A DNA stretch of 64,000 bases from Eonycteris spelaea (GCA_003508835.1 PUFA01000105.1:3348001-3412000), one strand, 5' to 3'; numbered from the stretch's first letter, positions 51,100 through 61,526 are shown. Program-made: numbers and translations. The notes: a model not told the origin generated them from the sequence alone.

Positions 51100-51540
51100 G
51101 TTGGGAAATGGTTAGAAAGGAATATGATGATTAAATAAAGGCTAGAGTGAGAGCAATTCCATAAGAGAAATTAGAAAGGCTCCTAGAGTTCAGAGGAAAA
51201 TGGTTGTGCATAAAGGTGGAGAAATTAACTGAGGAAAATTCCAGGCCTTTTCTCTTGCTGTTTTCTTTATAGAGAAAGGGACGAAATAAGAGTACAGAGC
51301 ATAGTTAATAATAAGTAAGCTAGGTTTTGCTGGGACCCAGGAAATAAGAGAAGCAATTGAAGTTAACACCAGAAAAGTAGATGGGATGCAAAACACAAAG
51401 GCCCTAAAATCCCAAACCGGTCTCTTTGTATTTAATTTATTAGGTAGTCAGGAACCATTGAAGCCTTTCGAAAAGGCAGATGAAATTGACTGGAGCGATA
51501 CCTTAGAAAGATAAATCTCACAGCTCCGTGGAATACAGAT
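51100..51540 (-). mobile_element. L2-like fragment
   Basis: Its end carries GTAGTCAGGAACCATTGAAG followed by AAAGATAAATCTCACAG, as in L2 internal sequence. The left part is very degraded. Confidence 0.45.
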
Positions 51541-54384
51541 CAAAATGGAGGGGGAAAAAAAAGGAGGCAATGAGAACTGTAAGAAAAATAGTTTCCCCTC
51601 TCCGGACAATTAACTGCATGAGGTTGAGGGGAGGGCCAGGATCTGGAACTTGATCTTCCGGCAGAGGGACTTAGATTGGGCACCAGACCGGCAACTAGAA
51701 GACTCCGGTGAAGGGGAACAGGGACAACCACAGGAGCACGGGAGACAGTCCAGGCTGGCCTGGCCAATGGCAACAGTCCCCCACTTCATCTGAGACGATA
51801 CAGCAAACACAAAACACCCAGTGTCTGAGTTTATGTTCTCACGAAAGCAGCACCCGGGACCAAGACTTGTACGGGTAGTTTGGGAGCTGTTCTCTGGGCG
51901 ACAGGAGTGAAGAAGAAGGGAAATGAGACAGAAATGCAGGAGAGGCCAAGAGAAGGATAGAGTAGATGTGAAACGGGGCCTGACTCCACCAAGATCTCCT
52001 ATGGAATGTGAAGAATGTCTCCAAGAACTGACTTCCTGGAAGACCAGAGGCTGGAGCACTTATCCTTTGGCTTCTGTCCCCTTTGGTGGAGGGATGCCTA
52101 GGGATAAAGCCTCCGTGCTTTGGGGTATGCGCATACACGGGCTTTCACAAAGTGCCCTTGGTTGCTATTGGGCCAAGCTGAACTTGCCATTCTGGTTCCT
52201 AAATGCTTCCAAGGTAGTTAACATGGTTAGGCAACCACATATCCCTGTCACTATTATTGGCCCTTACCGTACAAATGCGAGAGCTGCTGCATGCTTCCCC
52301 ACCCACCTGTACCTCTGCCAACTCAGTAATTTGTTGGGATGCCACAGCTCAACTAGGCATCAATCACCACCCCACTTACTACCAGCAAAGGGTTCCTTCC
52401 TTGTTATGTCTGGCCATGAATGACCTGTATTCCTAAATTCTATCTTGTGGGTCTGCTTTTTAGAAATACTTCTTGTACCAGTTATTCCTCAATTTGGGTT
52501 CCCCTCAAAGAAGTACTGGTGACAAGACTTTTGGTGCAGGTGGTGTATTTCAGAAGTCATCTAAGGAATCATAAAGGACGGATTAGGGAACATGAGCCAA
52601 AGAGGGATGAAAAATCAACTTAAGAGTGCAATTTGAAATCAGCTATTAGGCCTTGGTTCTAATGGGCTCCTGAGGACTATCCAAAATGTCTCTCAGATTT
52701 TTCTACCTGAGGGACAGAAGAGTGAATCATTTATCCACAAGCTTCTGGACCCCATTCTTTTTGAGAGTTACCCCTTGAGGTATTAACTCCCTGAATGCAA
52801 GGCCGAGTGGATTTCCACGGAATTAGGAATAGAAAATAGAAACTAAGTGACACTCAGTTGAGGTGGGAGATTGTCACCATGAGGTCAGTTGCCACTCACA
52901 AAGGAATTGTTCCCCAGAGCTGCAGGTATCAGAAGTGAACTGAAGGGGTGTGATACAGGGTACCAGAGACAGCTGCCTGAATCCATTTGTCCATCCAGCT
53001 CTCAGAGTGCCTCTGTTTTACTCTGTAGCCGGGGTACTATGATGGGTCCTCGACTCCTTCACAGCCTTACCATCTTCTGCTCCCAGTGGTTCCGCCTTGA
53101 CTGCTGCCAAGGCTTAACTTGGATCTGATCTATATCGATAGGAGCGAATGGCTTTTGAGAAGCGGGAAGGGACATGAGCTGGTACTTCAGACCAAATTTT
53201 CTGCCGTGCCCTCCCTGCTGACAATCACTGTTCCACTTGTGTTTCCGACTGTCTGTTCCAACAGGACACGTAGGCTAGCTTAGCTTGGCCTCTGCAGACC
53301 AGTGAGGCTCCCTTTGCTGGCCTTCCAGGGCCTCTCGAGGGAAGCTAGAATCGGCACTGTCCGTTACAGCTTCTTCTTGACCTGCCCAAAGAATCCAGCC
53401 TTGCTCTCACTCTCTCCCTCGGTGGTATTAATTGCCAAAGGTGGCTTTGGCTTCCCTTTTTGAAAAGATAGTCAGTTCCTTCCAAAGCTTTGAGTGCCAC
53501 AAGGAGCATGAAGACAATTTGCCATGCCACCCTAGTCTACTTTTTGCTGTCTGGCCTGCGTCTTCTTTTCTGCACTATTGTTAATCCGCAGACGTATAGA
53601 CCCAACTTCAAGATCGCTTTCTTCTGCATCTAGATTTTGTAATCAGCTAGTGGTGCAATTGTTCGCTACAGAGTTCCTTCGGAATCTCACATGGCCCGCA
53701 GCATGTAGCATGGTCAATTTTGCACAACAGAATGGGGAGGGGGGGGGACATGAATTTCTGAAAAGAATCTGAGTTCTCTTATTTTCCTCCTAAGTCCCCT
53801 TTACTGCTGATGTGAGAAATTGCTCATTCGTTTGTTTTTCAAAACAAGACCTTAGTCTCTGCCAGTTCAGAACTCAATCACATTCAGGCTTTCAAGTTTT
53901 CTTCCCATTTTTCCTTCCATTTTCAGAATACGGAGTTCTGTACTACGGGTTATTACCAGCCGATTGGTAAAACATCACCCCTGGCTCGTAGACCTGGTGA
54001 CTAGCTCTTTGTTACCGTCAAACAGGACTCTTATCTTCTAACCCATTTGGATTTCATTGGCATTGCCAGGCCTCTTGCCTGATAGTCTTTTCTGTGGTAA
54101 TCTGTTAAAAAGTCACATAACCTTTAACTCTGGTGACCCTTGCTTACTTCCCCAGGCTGACAATCTCGGTTAGCTTTCACACGCTCACAGAAGGACCAGA
54201 AGGCATCTGGATTCCCTCAGCCCACACCAGGCTGGAGGAATGGGATTGCTACTTCAATCACTTCCACCAAGTCATTTTCCTCATCTCCCTTCACTACCGG
54301 TTATAGAAAAACCGTGACCGGAAATCCAAGATCTCTCCTAGATTTAAAAAGTGAGATTTGGAAATTTAGAAAACACTTTTCTCT
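51541..54384. other. GC-richer intron stretch, unclassified
   Basis: Higher GC lets several overlapping frames of 100-166 codons stay open on both strands (51610-52423). None has a recognisable domain. Part of 51880-52620 may be an old LTR. A G9 run lies near 53740. Confidence 0.45.
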
Positions 54385-54421
54385 ATTAAAAAAATAATAA
54401 TAATAATAAAATAAAATAAAT
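54385..54421. repeat. (AAT)n/(AAAT)n repeat
   Basis: AATAATAATAATAAT passing into AAATAAAATAAA. A similar run lies at 63194-63230. Confidence 0.85.
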
Positions 54422-54512
54422 CAAGCTTTTAAGAATATTATCACTGGAATCTCAGAAGAAAAGAAAACTAATATGAAATTTGAAGTAGGATATTGTATAC
54501 TTTGGCCGAAGC

Positions 54513-54697
54513 CAGGTTCTTAACTCTGGAGGCACATGGAGTCACTGGGGCAGCTTGTAAGAATACTGATGGTCAGGTTCTGTACCCCGAGTCCTGTTGC
54601 TCAGATTCTAAAACAAGGCCAAGGCAGAGGTATTAAAACAAAACAAAACAAAACTCCCCAGTGATTCTAATTCTTAGCCAGGATTGAGAATCATTGA
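54513..54697 (+). mobile_element. MER5A/B (hAT-Charlie, non-autonomous)
   Basis: Typical MER5 text: AGGTTCTTAACTCTGGAGG, GGGGCAGCTTGTAAGAATAC, CAGGTTCTGTACCCC, CCAGTGATTCTAATTCTTAG. Its terminal ends are degraded inverted repeats. A short (AAAAC)n run has expanded in the middle. Confidence 0.8.
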
Positions 54698-55079
54698 CTT
54701 GAGGTTTTATATGTCTTCTCTCTGAAAGAGGGGATACCATTGAGTTCATTTTTTGAGGAAAAAACATGATTTGCTGAGAATGAATAAAAAGAATTCTAAT
54801 GTTTCAAGATTAGTATCCTATTACAACCATTAGACACTCTACAAAGCAGTATCTGATCAATGTTTTCATGTTGTCCTCTTAATGTAGATGTCATGATAAC
54901 TACATTTAATCGGAGGGAAGTGGAACTCAAAAAGGCTAAATAAGCAATGACTTTATCACTAAATATTGGGGGGGAGGGAACCACTAATCTCAATTCTTGA
55001 TTTTAATAGTTGTAATTTATGACATCATCATTAGTATGATTTAAAAGTTCTTTTCCCTTTTATTAGAATTAAAAGATTT

Positions 55080-56070
55080 TAAACATTATGGAAATATATA
55101 ACCTAAAAAATAAAGAGTTCTCATAATCCTACCTCACGAAGATAATTACTGCTCATGGTTGATGTATACGCCTTCAAATGTGTCCTAATCATATAACATA
55201 CATCATGAAAGACTTATTTACCCAAATGAGCTCATACAATATAAAATTTTGAAACTTGACTTTTCCCATAACAATATATCCTACAAATGTATGTGTGATT
55301 TTATGTGTGCATGCATGTGGTATATCTCATTCCTTTTAATGGCTTATGTATTTCATTATAAATAAGTAAACATTTGGGTTGTTTCCAATTTCTTGCTATT
55401 ACAGACAATGCTATAATGAACATTCTTGTTATAATGAAAATATCTTTGGGCGATTGTGCAAGTGTTTTAGTAAAACTGATTCCTATGAGTAGAATTTCTG
55501 ACTTAAATAGCGTAGACATTTCTCTTTTAATGGAGTTTACCAAATTGCCCTCCAACAGATTGTGCCAATTTACAATTATGTACTTCAACAATATATGGCA
55601 ATGCTTGGTTTCCCCCACCTCGGTACACTGGGTATTATCAATCTTTTTTAAATGTGCTGATCTGATAAGTGAAAGTAAATACCAGTGCTAACTAAATTTG
55701 CATTTGTTTGCTTATTGAGATTGAGCACCTTTTTTACATGTGGCTTTTGGCCATGTGTATTTTCTTCTCTGTGAACTACCTGTCAATGTGTTTTACTCAT
55801 TTTTCTCAAAGATCAATCAATTTTTCTCCCTTGAATCCTAGAGAAATTAGCTGTTTAGCTATGATATATTATGACGATGACATTATTTATGGCTTTGAAT
55901 TTTTTCTAGGGTAATGTTTGTGTATGAGTGTATGTTTCCTATAAATGTGAAGTTTTTATTTTTTTAAACATCATCCTTATCTGCCTTTCCCTATGTTAAT
56001 TTTTTTTCATGTTATCCTAAAAAAAATTTTAAAGATTCCCTTTCACAATATTATAAATGTCTTTACTTAT
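55080..56070 (-). mobile_element. L1ME-type 3' end
   Basis: Reverse-complement L1ME tail: GGTTGTTTCCAATTTCTTGC, ACAATGCTATAATGAACAT, ACCAAATTGCCCTCCAACAG, TTGCATTTGTTTGCTTATTG. The order is normal and the copy is old. Confidence 0.8.
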
Positions 56071-56228
56071 GTGTTCTCACACTTTTGTGGTTTTGTTTTT
56101 CTACAGTTACGTCTTTCATCCACCCAAACTTCAGTGTAGGCAGTAAGGGAGGACTTGAGCTTTACATTTTCCAAATGACTTAGCCTTTTCCCACTGATTT
56201 GAAATGCAACTTTATTATGTATAAGAAG

Positions 56229-56264
56229 ATAGCTAGCTAGCTAGATGATAGATGATTGATAGAG

Positions 56265-56299
<35 letters not shown>

Positions 56300-56346
56300 T
56301 TTGCATGCATGCATGCATACATGCATACATACATACATACATACAT

Positions 56347-56378
<32 letters not shown>

Positions 56379-56463
56379 TAGGTGATAGATTAGATAGATA
56401 AATACATACATACATACATACATACATACCTACATAGATATATACATACATAGGTGGATAATA
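56229..56463. repeat. Compound tetranucleotide microsatellite
   Basis: About 235 bp of linked tetranucleotide runs: TAGC, GATA, GACA, CATG, CATA, then GATA, GACA and CATA again. The order GATA-GACA-CATR occurs twice, which suggests an internal duplication. Confidence 0.95.
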
Positions 56464-56779
56464 GATTTCTATTTTGATCATGAGTCTTTTCCTTTGCCAT
56501 CCATATATTCCTCTAATTTCTGAAGATTCATACTGTTTTGATATCTGTTAAAGGCACTCTAACCCTTGATCCCACTTAGCTTTTATTAAAGAATTTTCCT
56601 AGATGTTTCCCCATCTTACTTTTTTCAGCTAATCTTTCAAATAATTTTTATCATGTTTAAAAATAAAACAATCAGTTGAAATTACATTACTTAAACTCAT
56701 TTCTCAATCCCCACTGCATACTGGGTATATTGAATCCTAATTCTTCTCCCTGCTTATGATCAGGCCTGGACCTTCCAAT

Positions 56780-57335
56780 TCTCAGCTGCCAAAGTGAGCT
56801 TTCTAGTACTCAAATTTAATCATTTCCATTTGCTGCTGAATATCCGTCAAAGACTCTATTTATTCGATGGTACAACCCAAATATTTCAATGTGGCAGACA
56901 GGACCTCCGTCTACAGCTTTCTCCTGACTTTGTATCACTTCTATTTCATTCACCACCTTCCACCTATCACTGCAAAATCGTCCGTGCTTCCCAAACAAGC
57001 CACGTCCTCTTTACTCTGTGCTTTTGCACACCCTTCTCCCTGTGTAGACTGCCCTTCTCCACTTTACTCACAGTCCCCCTTTTGAGATCAAGTGTCATCT
57101 CCTCTGGGACACTTACTTGAAATCTCTCCTCCATTCTGCATTAAGTGTCCTTCCTTCATCAAAATTCCTATTACTCGATTCTGTCACCTTATACTAGACT
57201 ATTAAAATTGCCTGTTCATTTACATCTCTTCTCCACTAAACAAAAAGCCCCCACAGAATGTCATCTATTTCTTTAATCTCAGAACTCACCATTGTATATA
57301 TTACATAATAGACCCTTTATTCATGTTTGCTGAGA
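56780..57335 (+). mobile_element. L2 3' half
   Basis: Sense L2: AATCATTTCCATTTGCTGCT, AAACAAGCCACGTCCTC, TGTGCTTTTGCACACCCTTC, TCTCCTCTGGGACACTTAC, ATTCATGTTTGCTGAG. The 108-codon frame here is repeat-derived. Confidence 0.75.
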
Positions 57336-57552
57336 AAACGAATCAAAAGTGACAATGGCAAGGATTCATTTTATACCAATCAGCTGGCCAAATATATTCC
57401 AGTCTTATTTCTAGCCTTCTCCAGCTTCTAGAAGCCACCTGCATTTTTTTTTTTTTTGGCTCAGGAACCCCCTCCTTCCATCTTCAAACACAGAAGCATA
57501 TATAGCATCTTCCCTTCTCTCTGACCTCCACTCTCAGTCTTACATCTTTTTA

Positions 57553-57780
57553 TAAAGATTTTTATTAAAATATCACTAACATACGATATTGTGTTAGTTC
57601 CAGGTGCACACCATAATTATTCAACATTCATATACCTAAAGAAGTGATCACCACATGTCCAACAACCATCTGACACTGTACAATGCTATTGCAATACCAT
57701 TGACTATATTCCCTATGCTGTATACCACATTCCCAGGACTTACTTGTTTTATACCTGGAAATTAGAGCCTCTTATTCCCC
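57553..57780 (-). mobile_element. Older L1 3' end
   Basis: Reverse-complement L1 tail with the phrases CCAGGTGCACACCATAATTA and AGTGATCACCACATGTCC and a downstream segment GACATTCCC-like region typical of L1M tails. The younger L1 at 57795 appears to have inserted at or beside its left-to-right continuation. Confidence 0.7.
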
Positions 57781-57794
57781 TTCACCTTTCTTTG

Positions 57795-58345
57795 ATTTTT
57801 TTTTAAATTAAATTTATTGGGGTGACATTGGTCAATAAAATTATATCGTTTTCAAGTGTGCAGTTCTGTAATACATCATCTGTATACTGCATTGTGTGTT
57901 CGCCACCCAAAGGCAAATCTCCTTCTGTCACCATATATTGACACCTTTCACCCTTACCTGCCTCTCCTACCCTTTTGTTCCAGTAACCACTAAACTCTTG
58001 TCCATATCTGTGAGTTTTTTTGCTTGTTTGTCTTGTTCGTTCATTCCTTTCGGTTTTATATCCCACATATTAGTGAAATCATATGGTTCTCAACTTTTTC
58101 TGTCTGACTTATTTTACTTAGCATGATTATTTCAAGATCCATCCATGGTGTCACAAATGGCAGCATTTCATCTCTTCTTATGGCTGAGTAATATTCCATC
58201 GTATATATGTACCACAGCTTCTTTATCCAATCATCTTTCGAAAGATACTTCTGTTGTTTCCACGTCTTGGCCACTATGAATAATGCTGCAATGAATACTG
58301 GGATTCATATATCTTTACAGAAAAATATTTTCAAATTTGGGGGTT
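57795..58345 (-). mobile_element. Bat-type L1 3' end, 5'-truncated
   Basis: The plus strand shows the reverse complement of a bat L1 tail: T-rich start, then ATTTATTGGGGTGACATTGG at about 57817. A minus-strand frame at 58056-58274 contains YIYTMEYYSAIRRDEMLPF and ends SLICGI, the characteristic C-terminus of L1 ORF2 protein. The rest of ORF2 and all of ORF1 are missing. It lies next to an older L1 3' end at 57553-57780. Confidence 0.88.
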
Positions 58346-58474
58346 AGAAGAGTGATTACTGGCTCCTATGTTAATAAGGAGAGAGAAGTATACTGCCTGG
58401 TGGGTAAGACACGAGAGAAAGGAGCAAGATCGCTCCTCCCAACCCCTCCTAACCCTACTAATAAAAAACAGCAC

Positions 58475-58715
58475 CAAATTCTGTTTCTTCATCTGTAACA
58501 TGAAATAACTATAGTATTTACCACACAGTTCTTGTGAGTATTAATGAGTGAACAAATGAAAATTACTTAGAATAGTGATTGGCACATTATGTTCATTCAA
58601 AACAGTTATAATTGTCTCCCACTTGTGAAATTATTATAAAGCTTAAAGAGACAGTAGATCATGTCACAGCACAATGCCTGGCACGCAGTAAATTCTCAGT
58701 ACATTCCAGCTTTTA
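58475..58715 (+). mobile_element. MIR fragment
   Basis: Sense MIR 3' part: TTTCTTCATCTGTAACATGA, TTCTTGTGAGTATTAATGAG, followed by a second core ending with CAATGCCTGGCACGCAGTAA. Possibly two overlapping copies. Confidence 0.7.
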
Positions 58716-59348
58716 ATTTATCATCATCTGTATTATACGCAACAGGTTAATGAAGTTAAATAGAGTGAAGAAAATGCTCTGTTTCAAAGGTAGGAGCTTA
58801 GTGTAGGGCACTCAACTTTGCACCAATAATCTGAATTGTGTCAGGCTCTCTTATTCTGAGGATCAGTATGGTCATGAGTTAAAAGACATAAAAGGTCAAT
58901 GATGTTGTAGTGGATAGATTTTATTAATTTCAGTGATGAACTGGTAATACCTGCAGGCTTTTAAATGTTACTATTTTCAATTATATTATTATTTCTTGGA
59001 GACCTGATGTGACTTACTGTGAACTCCAGGCAGCATCTAGCAATCTAATGGCTATTTGGTCATTTCAGCTTCCCAGATAATGCTCATCCTCATCATGTAG
59101 TAGCCTTTATATCCTTTATATCATAAAAGATTAAAGTGTTGATCATTTATTTCCAAGGCAAATTGAGCCATTTCACCCGTGTTTATAGTAAATAGAATAG
59201 AAACTTGTAGAATCATCTTCCTCTCTCATAAATGAAGCAACAGCAAAGTAGTACAGCATCTCAGCTGTTTCAAGTTCCTCAAATAAGTTTTACTTTTGCA
59301 AAACGGACCTCTAACTTCCTACATTCTGTGAGCTGTGTTATAAGCAAC
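58716..59348. promoter_or_regulatory. MARCHF1: Expected 5' UTR and promoter region of the short MARCHF1 isoform
   Basis: The short isoform that starts at 59349 needs a transcription start somewhere here. The stretch is AT-rich without CpGs, so any promoter would be a non-island, tissue-restricted type. ETS-like TTCCT cores occur at about 59217 and 59314. No clear TATA box at a fixed spacing was found. Confidence 0.35.
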
Positions 59349-59539
59349 ATGACCGGCAGCCACGTTTGTTGTAATTTTTTAAATATGTGGAAGAAAAGCA
59401 AGATATCGACCATGTATTACCTTAACCAAGATGCCAAATTATCTAACTTGTTTCTCCAGGCAAGCAGCCCAACAACAGGGACAGCTCCCAGGAGCCAGTC
59501 AAGGTTGTCTGTCTGTCCATCCACTCAGGACATCTGCAG
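59349..59539 (+). CDS. MARCHF1: MARCHF1 alternative first coding exon (short-isoform N-terminus)
   Basis: The frame of the 80-nt exon stays open leftward through the splice acceptor. From the ATG at 59349 it adds 37 residues that begin [18 protein letters not shown] and end [10 protein letters not shown], directly joined to ASSPTTG. From memory this matches the alternative N-terminus of the 272-residue human isoform, which begins [16 protein letters not shown], so a transcript starting just upstream is expected here. This ATG has A at -3. A second in-frame ATG at 59232 would add 39 more residues but has T at -3, and I do not recall that extension in other species, so 59349 is chosen. The last codons (Leu-Phe-Leu-Gln) are at the same time the polypyrimidine tract and AG of the acceptor used by the longer isoform. 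Confidence 0.85.
59460..59539 (+). CDS. MARCHF1: MARCHF1 coding exon leading into the RING-CH domain, 80 nt
   Basis: The exon encodes 26 codons plus two bases: [13 protein letters not shown], then [13 protein letters not shown] and a split Arg codon. The acceptor is ttgtttctccag and the donor is gtaagt, both strong. The Q-D-I-C-R end is the start of the RING-CH signature found in MARCHF1 and MARCHF8 (ICRICHCEG), so the first zinc-binding cysteine (DIC) lies here and the rest is encoded beyond the window. The exon joins upstream in phase 0 to 11168-11218. It ends in phase 2, so the next exon must supply one base to finish Arg. If the following 298-nt intron is retained, the frame meets TAA at 59541-59543, right after the Arg codon. 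Confidence 0.96.
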
Positions 59540-59837
59540 GTAAGTGCTGAGCAAATGATCCAATTTAATATTTTTTGCACCTGTGTTTTGTATTCTTGTT
59601 TTGCCTTCTGAGACTGTATGGCTCTTGCTTCTGCCTTACGTTGTCCATGGATAATTTATACAGGCTTATTTATTTTTTTCCTTGAGTACATTTTCTTCAT
59701 TTGATCTTTATTTACCAGCTTCTGATCCATGCTATCATTTTCATCATTCTCTCTCTCTCTCTTTCTCTCTCTCTGTTTTTTCCCATGGCTTTCCTCTCCA
59801 TTCCCATTTCCCATCCTTTGCCTGCTGCTTTATCTAG
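59540..59837 (+). other. MARCHF1: 298-nt MARCHF1 intron between the RING-CH lead exon and the cassette
   Basis: The intron begins gtaagt and ends tatctag. Its 3' half is a strong pyrimidine tract with a CT repeat at about 59750-59776. It is unusually short next to the 48-kb intron upstream. An open frame runs through the CT tract into the cassette and starts with a hydrophobic run, but this is intron sequence rather than a leader peptide. Confidence 0.85.
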
Positions 59838-60599
59838 ATCTGCCATCTTGCATGACATGTCAGAAGATGCATTTGAGCAATGCACCCCTGTCATGGTGCT
59901 GAGCCCTGCTAGGAAGGAGTCTGGTAAGAAATCAGTAAAACAGAGGCCTAGGAGGAGGAGAAGGGCCTCTGAGAGGTATGAGCATGCAGAAGAGCAGATA
60001 AAAGGGAGAAGAAATGATTTCCACCTCCAGATCTCAAGCCCCAGATGGAGCGAGCTCTACACAGATTCTTCAGATTCATCTTCCATAGATGAAAGTCATT
60101 GGATTCAGGCGAAAAGAAGAGCCCAAGTTAAATTCCGACTGTCACGAAGAAGGAGAAATAATAATAAATCATGCGGACACTTGCACGGGTCTTCCTCTCC
60201 TAATGAAATTGATCTGGTAGATTTGGGATCCAAGGGTAAAAAGCAGCAAGAGCCGATCGAATGTGAGAGCTGCTCTTTAAATCTCTGCCAAGGAAAAAGC
60301 ACATGGTACCACCAGTGCAGTCTTTCCCTCCCTAGAGGATCCTTTGAGATTAAGAGATCCTCCAGGAACCATGAAGAAAGCAAAGGCAGATACCACCACA
60401 GGGACCTGCGGCTCTTACATAGCCTTAGGCAAAATGAAACAATCCAGAAAAGATTTCCAGAGACAGATCCCAGCACTGACATGTTGCCAGGAGCGGCAAG
60501 CGGCAAGTGTGTGGATGATGCAGGAATCCAGGTGAATAACTCTGTTCAGAAGCCTCCTGCCACCTACCATGACGTTTCTGATAACTTAGAAGTATGCAG
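59838..60599 (+). CDS. MARCHF1: MARCHF1 762-nt in-frame cassette exon
   Basis: A long pyrimidine tract ends in tatctag at 59837, and a donor gcag/gtcagt follows 60599. The 762 nt are open throughout. They enter with one base that completes the split Arg codon and leave with two bases of another Arg codon, so the exon can be included or skipped without changing frame. It inserts 254 residues between DICR and the ICHCEG part of RING-CH; the cassette ends EVCR, which recreates the cysteine-arginine junction. The insert is mostly polar and probably disordered: acidic start (HDMSEDAFEQ), a basic cluster at about residues 34-43 (PRRRRR), an acidic serine run near 76-86, a second basic run near 92-107 and eight cysteines, including C-x2-C-x4-C near 142-150. 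Added to the familiar 289-residue protein it would give about 543 residues. I believe long mammalian MARCHF1 isoforms of about that size are annotated, but I cannot check. Confidence 0.86.
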
Positions 60600-60950
60600 G
60601 TCAGTCACTATAGGGAAAGAGTTGATGCCATCCAAATGGATTTCTTTTTGCTGGGGTTGAGACCTACCCTTAAAACGGAACGTTGATTCCTACTGTTAAT
60701 TGTCTGGTTGAATATAAGGTGACAAAATGAGAAAAGGTGGGTCTGAGAAAAACGAAGTGGAAGTATCCATGAGTTTGAAAGCTGTTGCAGAATTCAATGA
60801 GATTTATCCTTTCCCCTCTTTTAAATTGAATAATAATTTATCCTGGTAAAGGGGCTGAAAAACCAGTTGAGTCTTGCACCCATTCAGTTAAGACAAGACT
60901 AGTGGAGGAAATACGAGTGAGAGTGTATGAAACCTTAGGCTGTTCAATGC

Positions 60951-61023
60951 AAATCTGGTGAATTGTTGGTACCCTGCACAAATGTATTCAAGGCTTGGGT
61001 TTTAAGGTCAGATTTTTGGATCA
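60951..61023 (+). repeat. Local direct repeat, copy 1
   Basis: Shares about 75 bp with 61527-61601, including ATTCAAGGCTTGGG and TTTAAGGTCAGATTTTT. The two copies lie in the same orientation about 575 bp apart, with a few substitutions and 1-2 bp indels. Confidence 0.9.
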
Positions 61024-61526
61024 GAAAAATCTCCTCTGCGGTTGGTACTACTTTGTTCTCCAGTTGTCTGACTCAGCAGGGTAATTCAGATCTGAAAGGA
61101 CACAGAACCAGGTCATGGGCGTTATCAGTGGGGTTGCTGGAACCTTCAGGGAAGGAAACCATGTTAACTCTAGTGATAATCACGTAGTAAAAGGTTTTGA
61201 CACGTAGATATTTCTATGATGCAGATACACCTATAAGGCTGCTTTCTCGCACTTTTTACCCAACTGTGCACATTTTCAAAATAATGCTAAAGAGAATTAT
61301 AGGACTATCCTTGCTGTTATTTACAAATGAGACGATTGAAAACAAGACAAATTTTTAAATTGTTATATGATACCCAATCATTTAAGTCGGTTAGGTTCTG
61401 AACAAGTTTTTGTTGCATAATATTTGGTGGTTTGGGCTTGTTTTTTATGAAAGTTAAAGTTACTTTATAAAACGTGTGTGTGTGTGTTTCATGTGAATCA
61501 TGTGACCCAGAGAATGCTGCCTATGT

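Larger units (their letters stand above)
11219..59459 (+). other. MARCHF1: MARCHF1 48.2-kb intron
   Basis: The intron runs from the donor gtaggt at 11219 to the acceptor ending ctccag at 59459. Both flanking exons are phase 0 and encode adjoining parts of the known protein. The intron contains two megabat SINEs, several L1, L2 and MIR copies, LTRs, DNA-transposon remnants and microsatellites listed separately. The last about 110 nt before the acceptor are also coding for the short isoform. Confidence 0.9.

Noticed and set aside
51610..52423. Overlapping frames of 99-166 codons on both strands
   Set aside because: Three frames overlap on opposite strands in a GC-richer patch. None has a domain, and stop-free runs are expected at this GC.
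58056..58274. Small conserved-looking protein with TMEYYSAI
   Set aside because: This is the C-terminus of L1 ORF2 in a truncated copy.
59701..59837. Hydrophobic start of the open frame that runs into the cassette, resembling a signal peptide
   Set aside because: The frame opens at a TTG and runs through the CT-rich acceptor tract of an intron. The exon begins at 59838, where phase and splice site agree.
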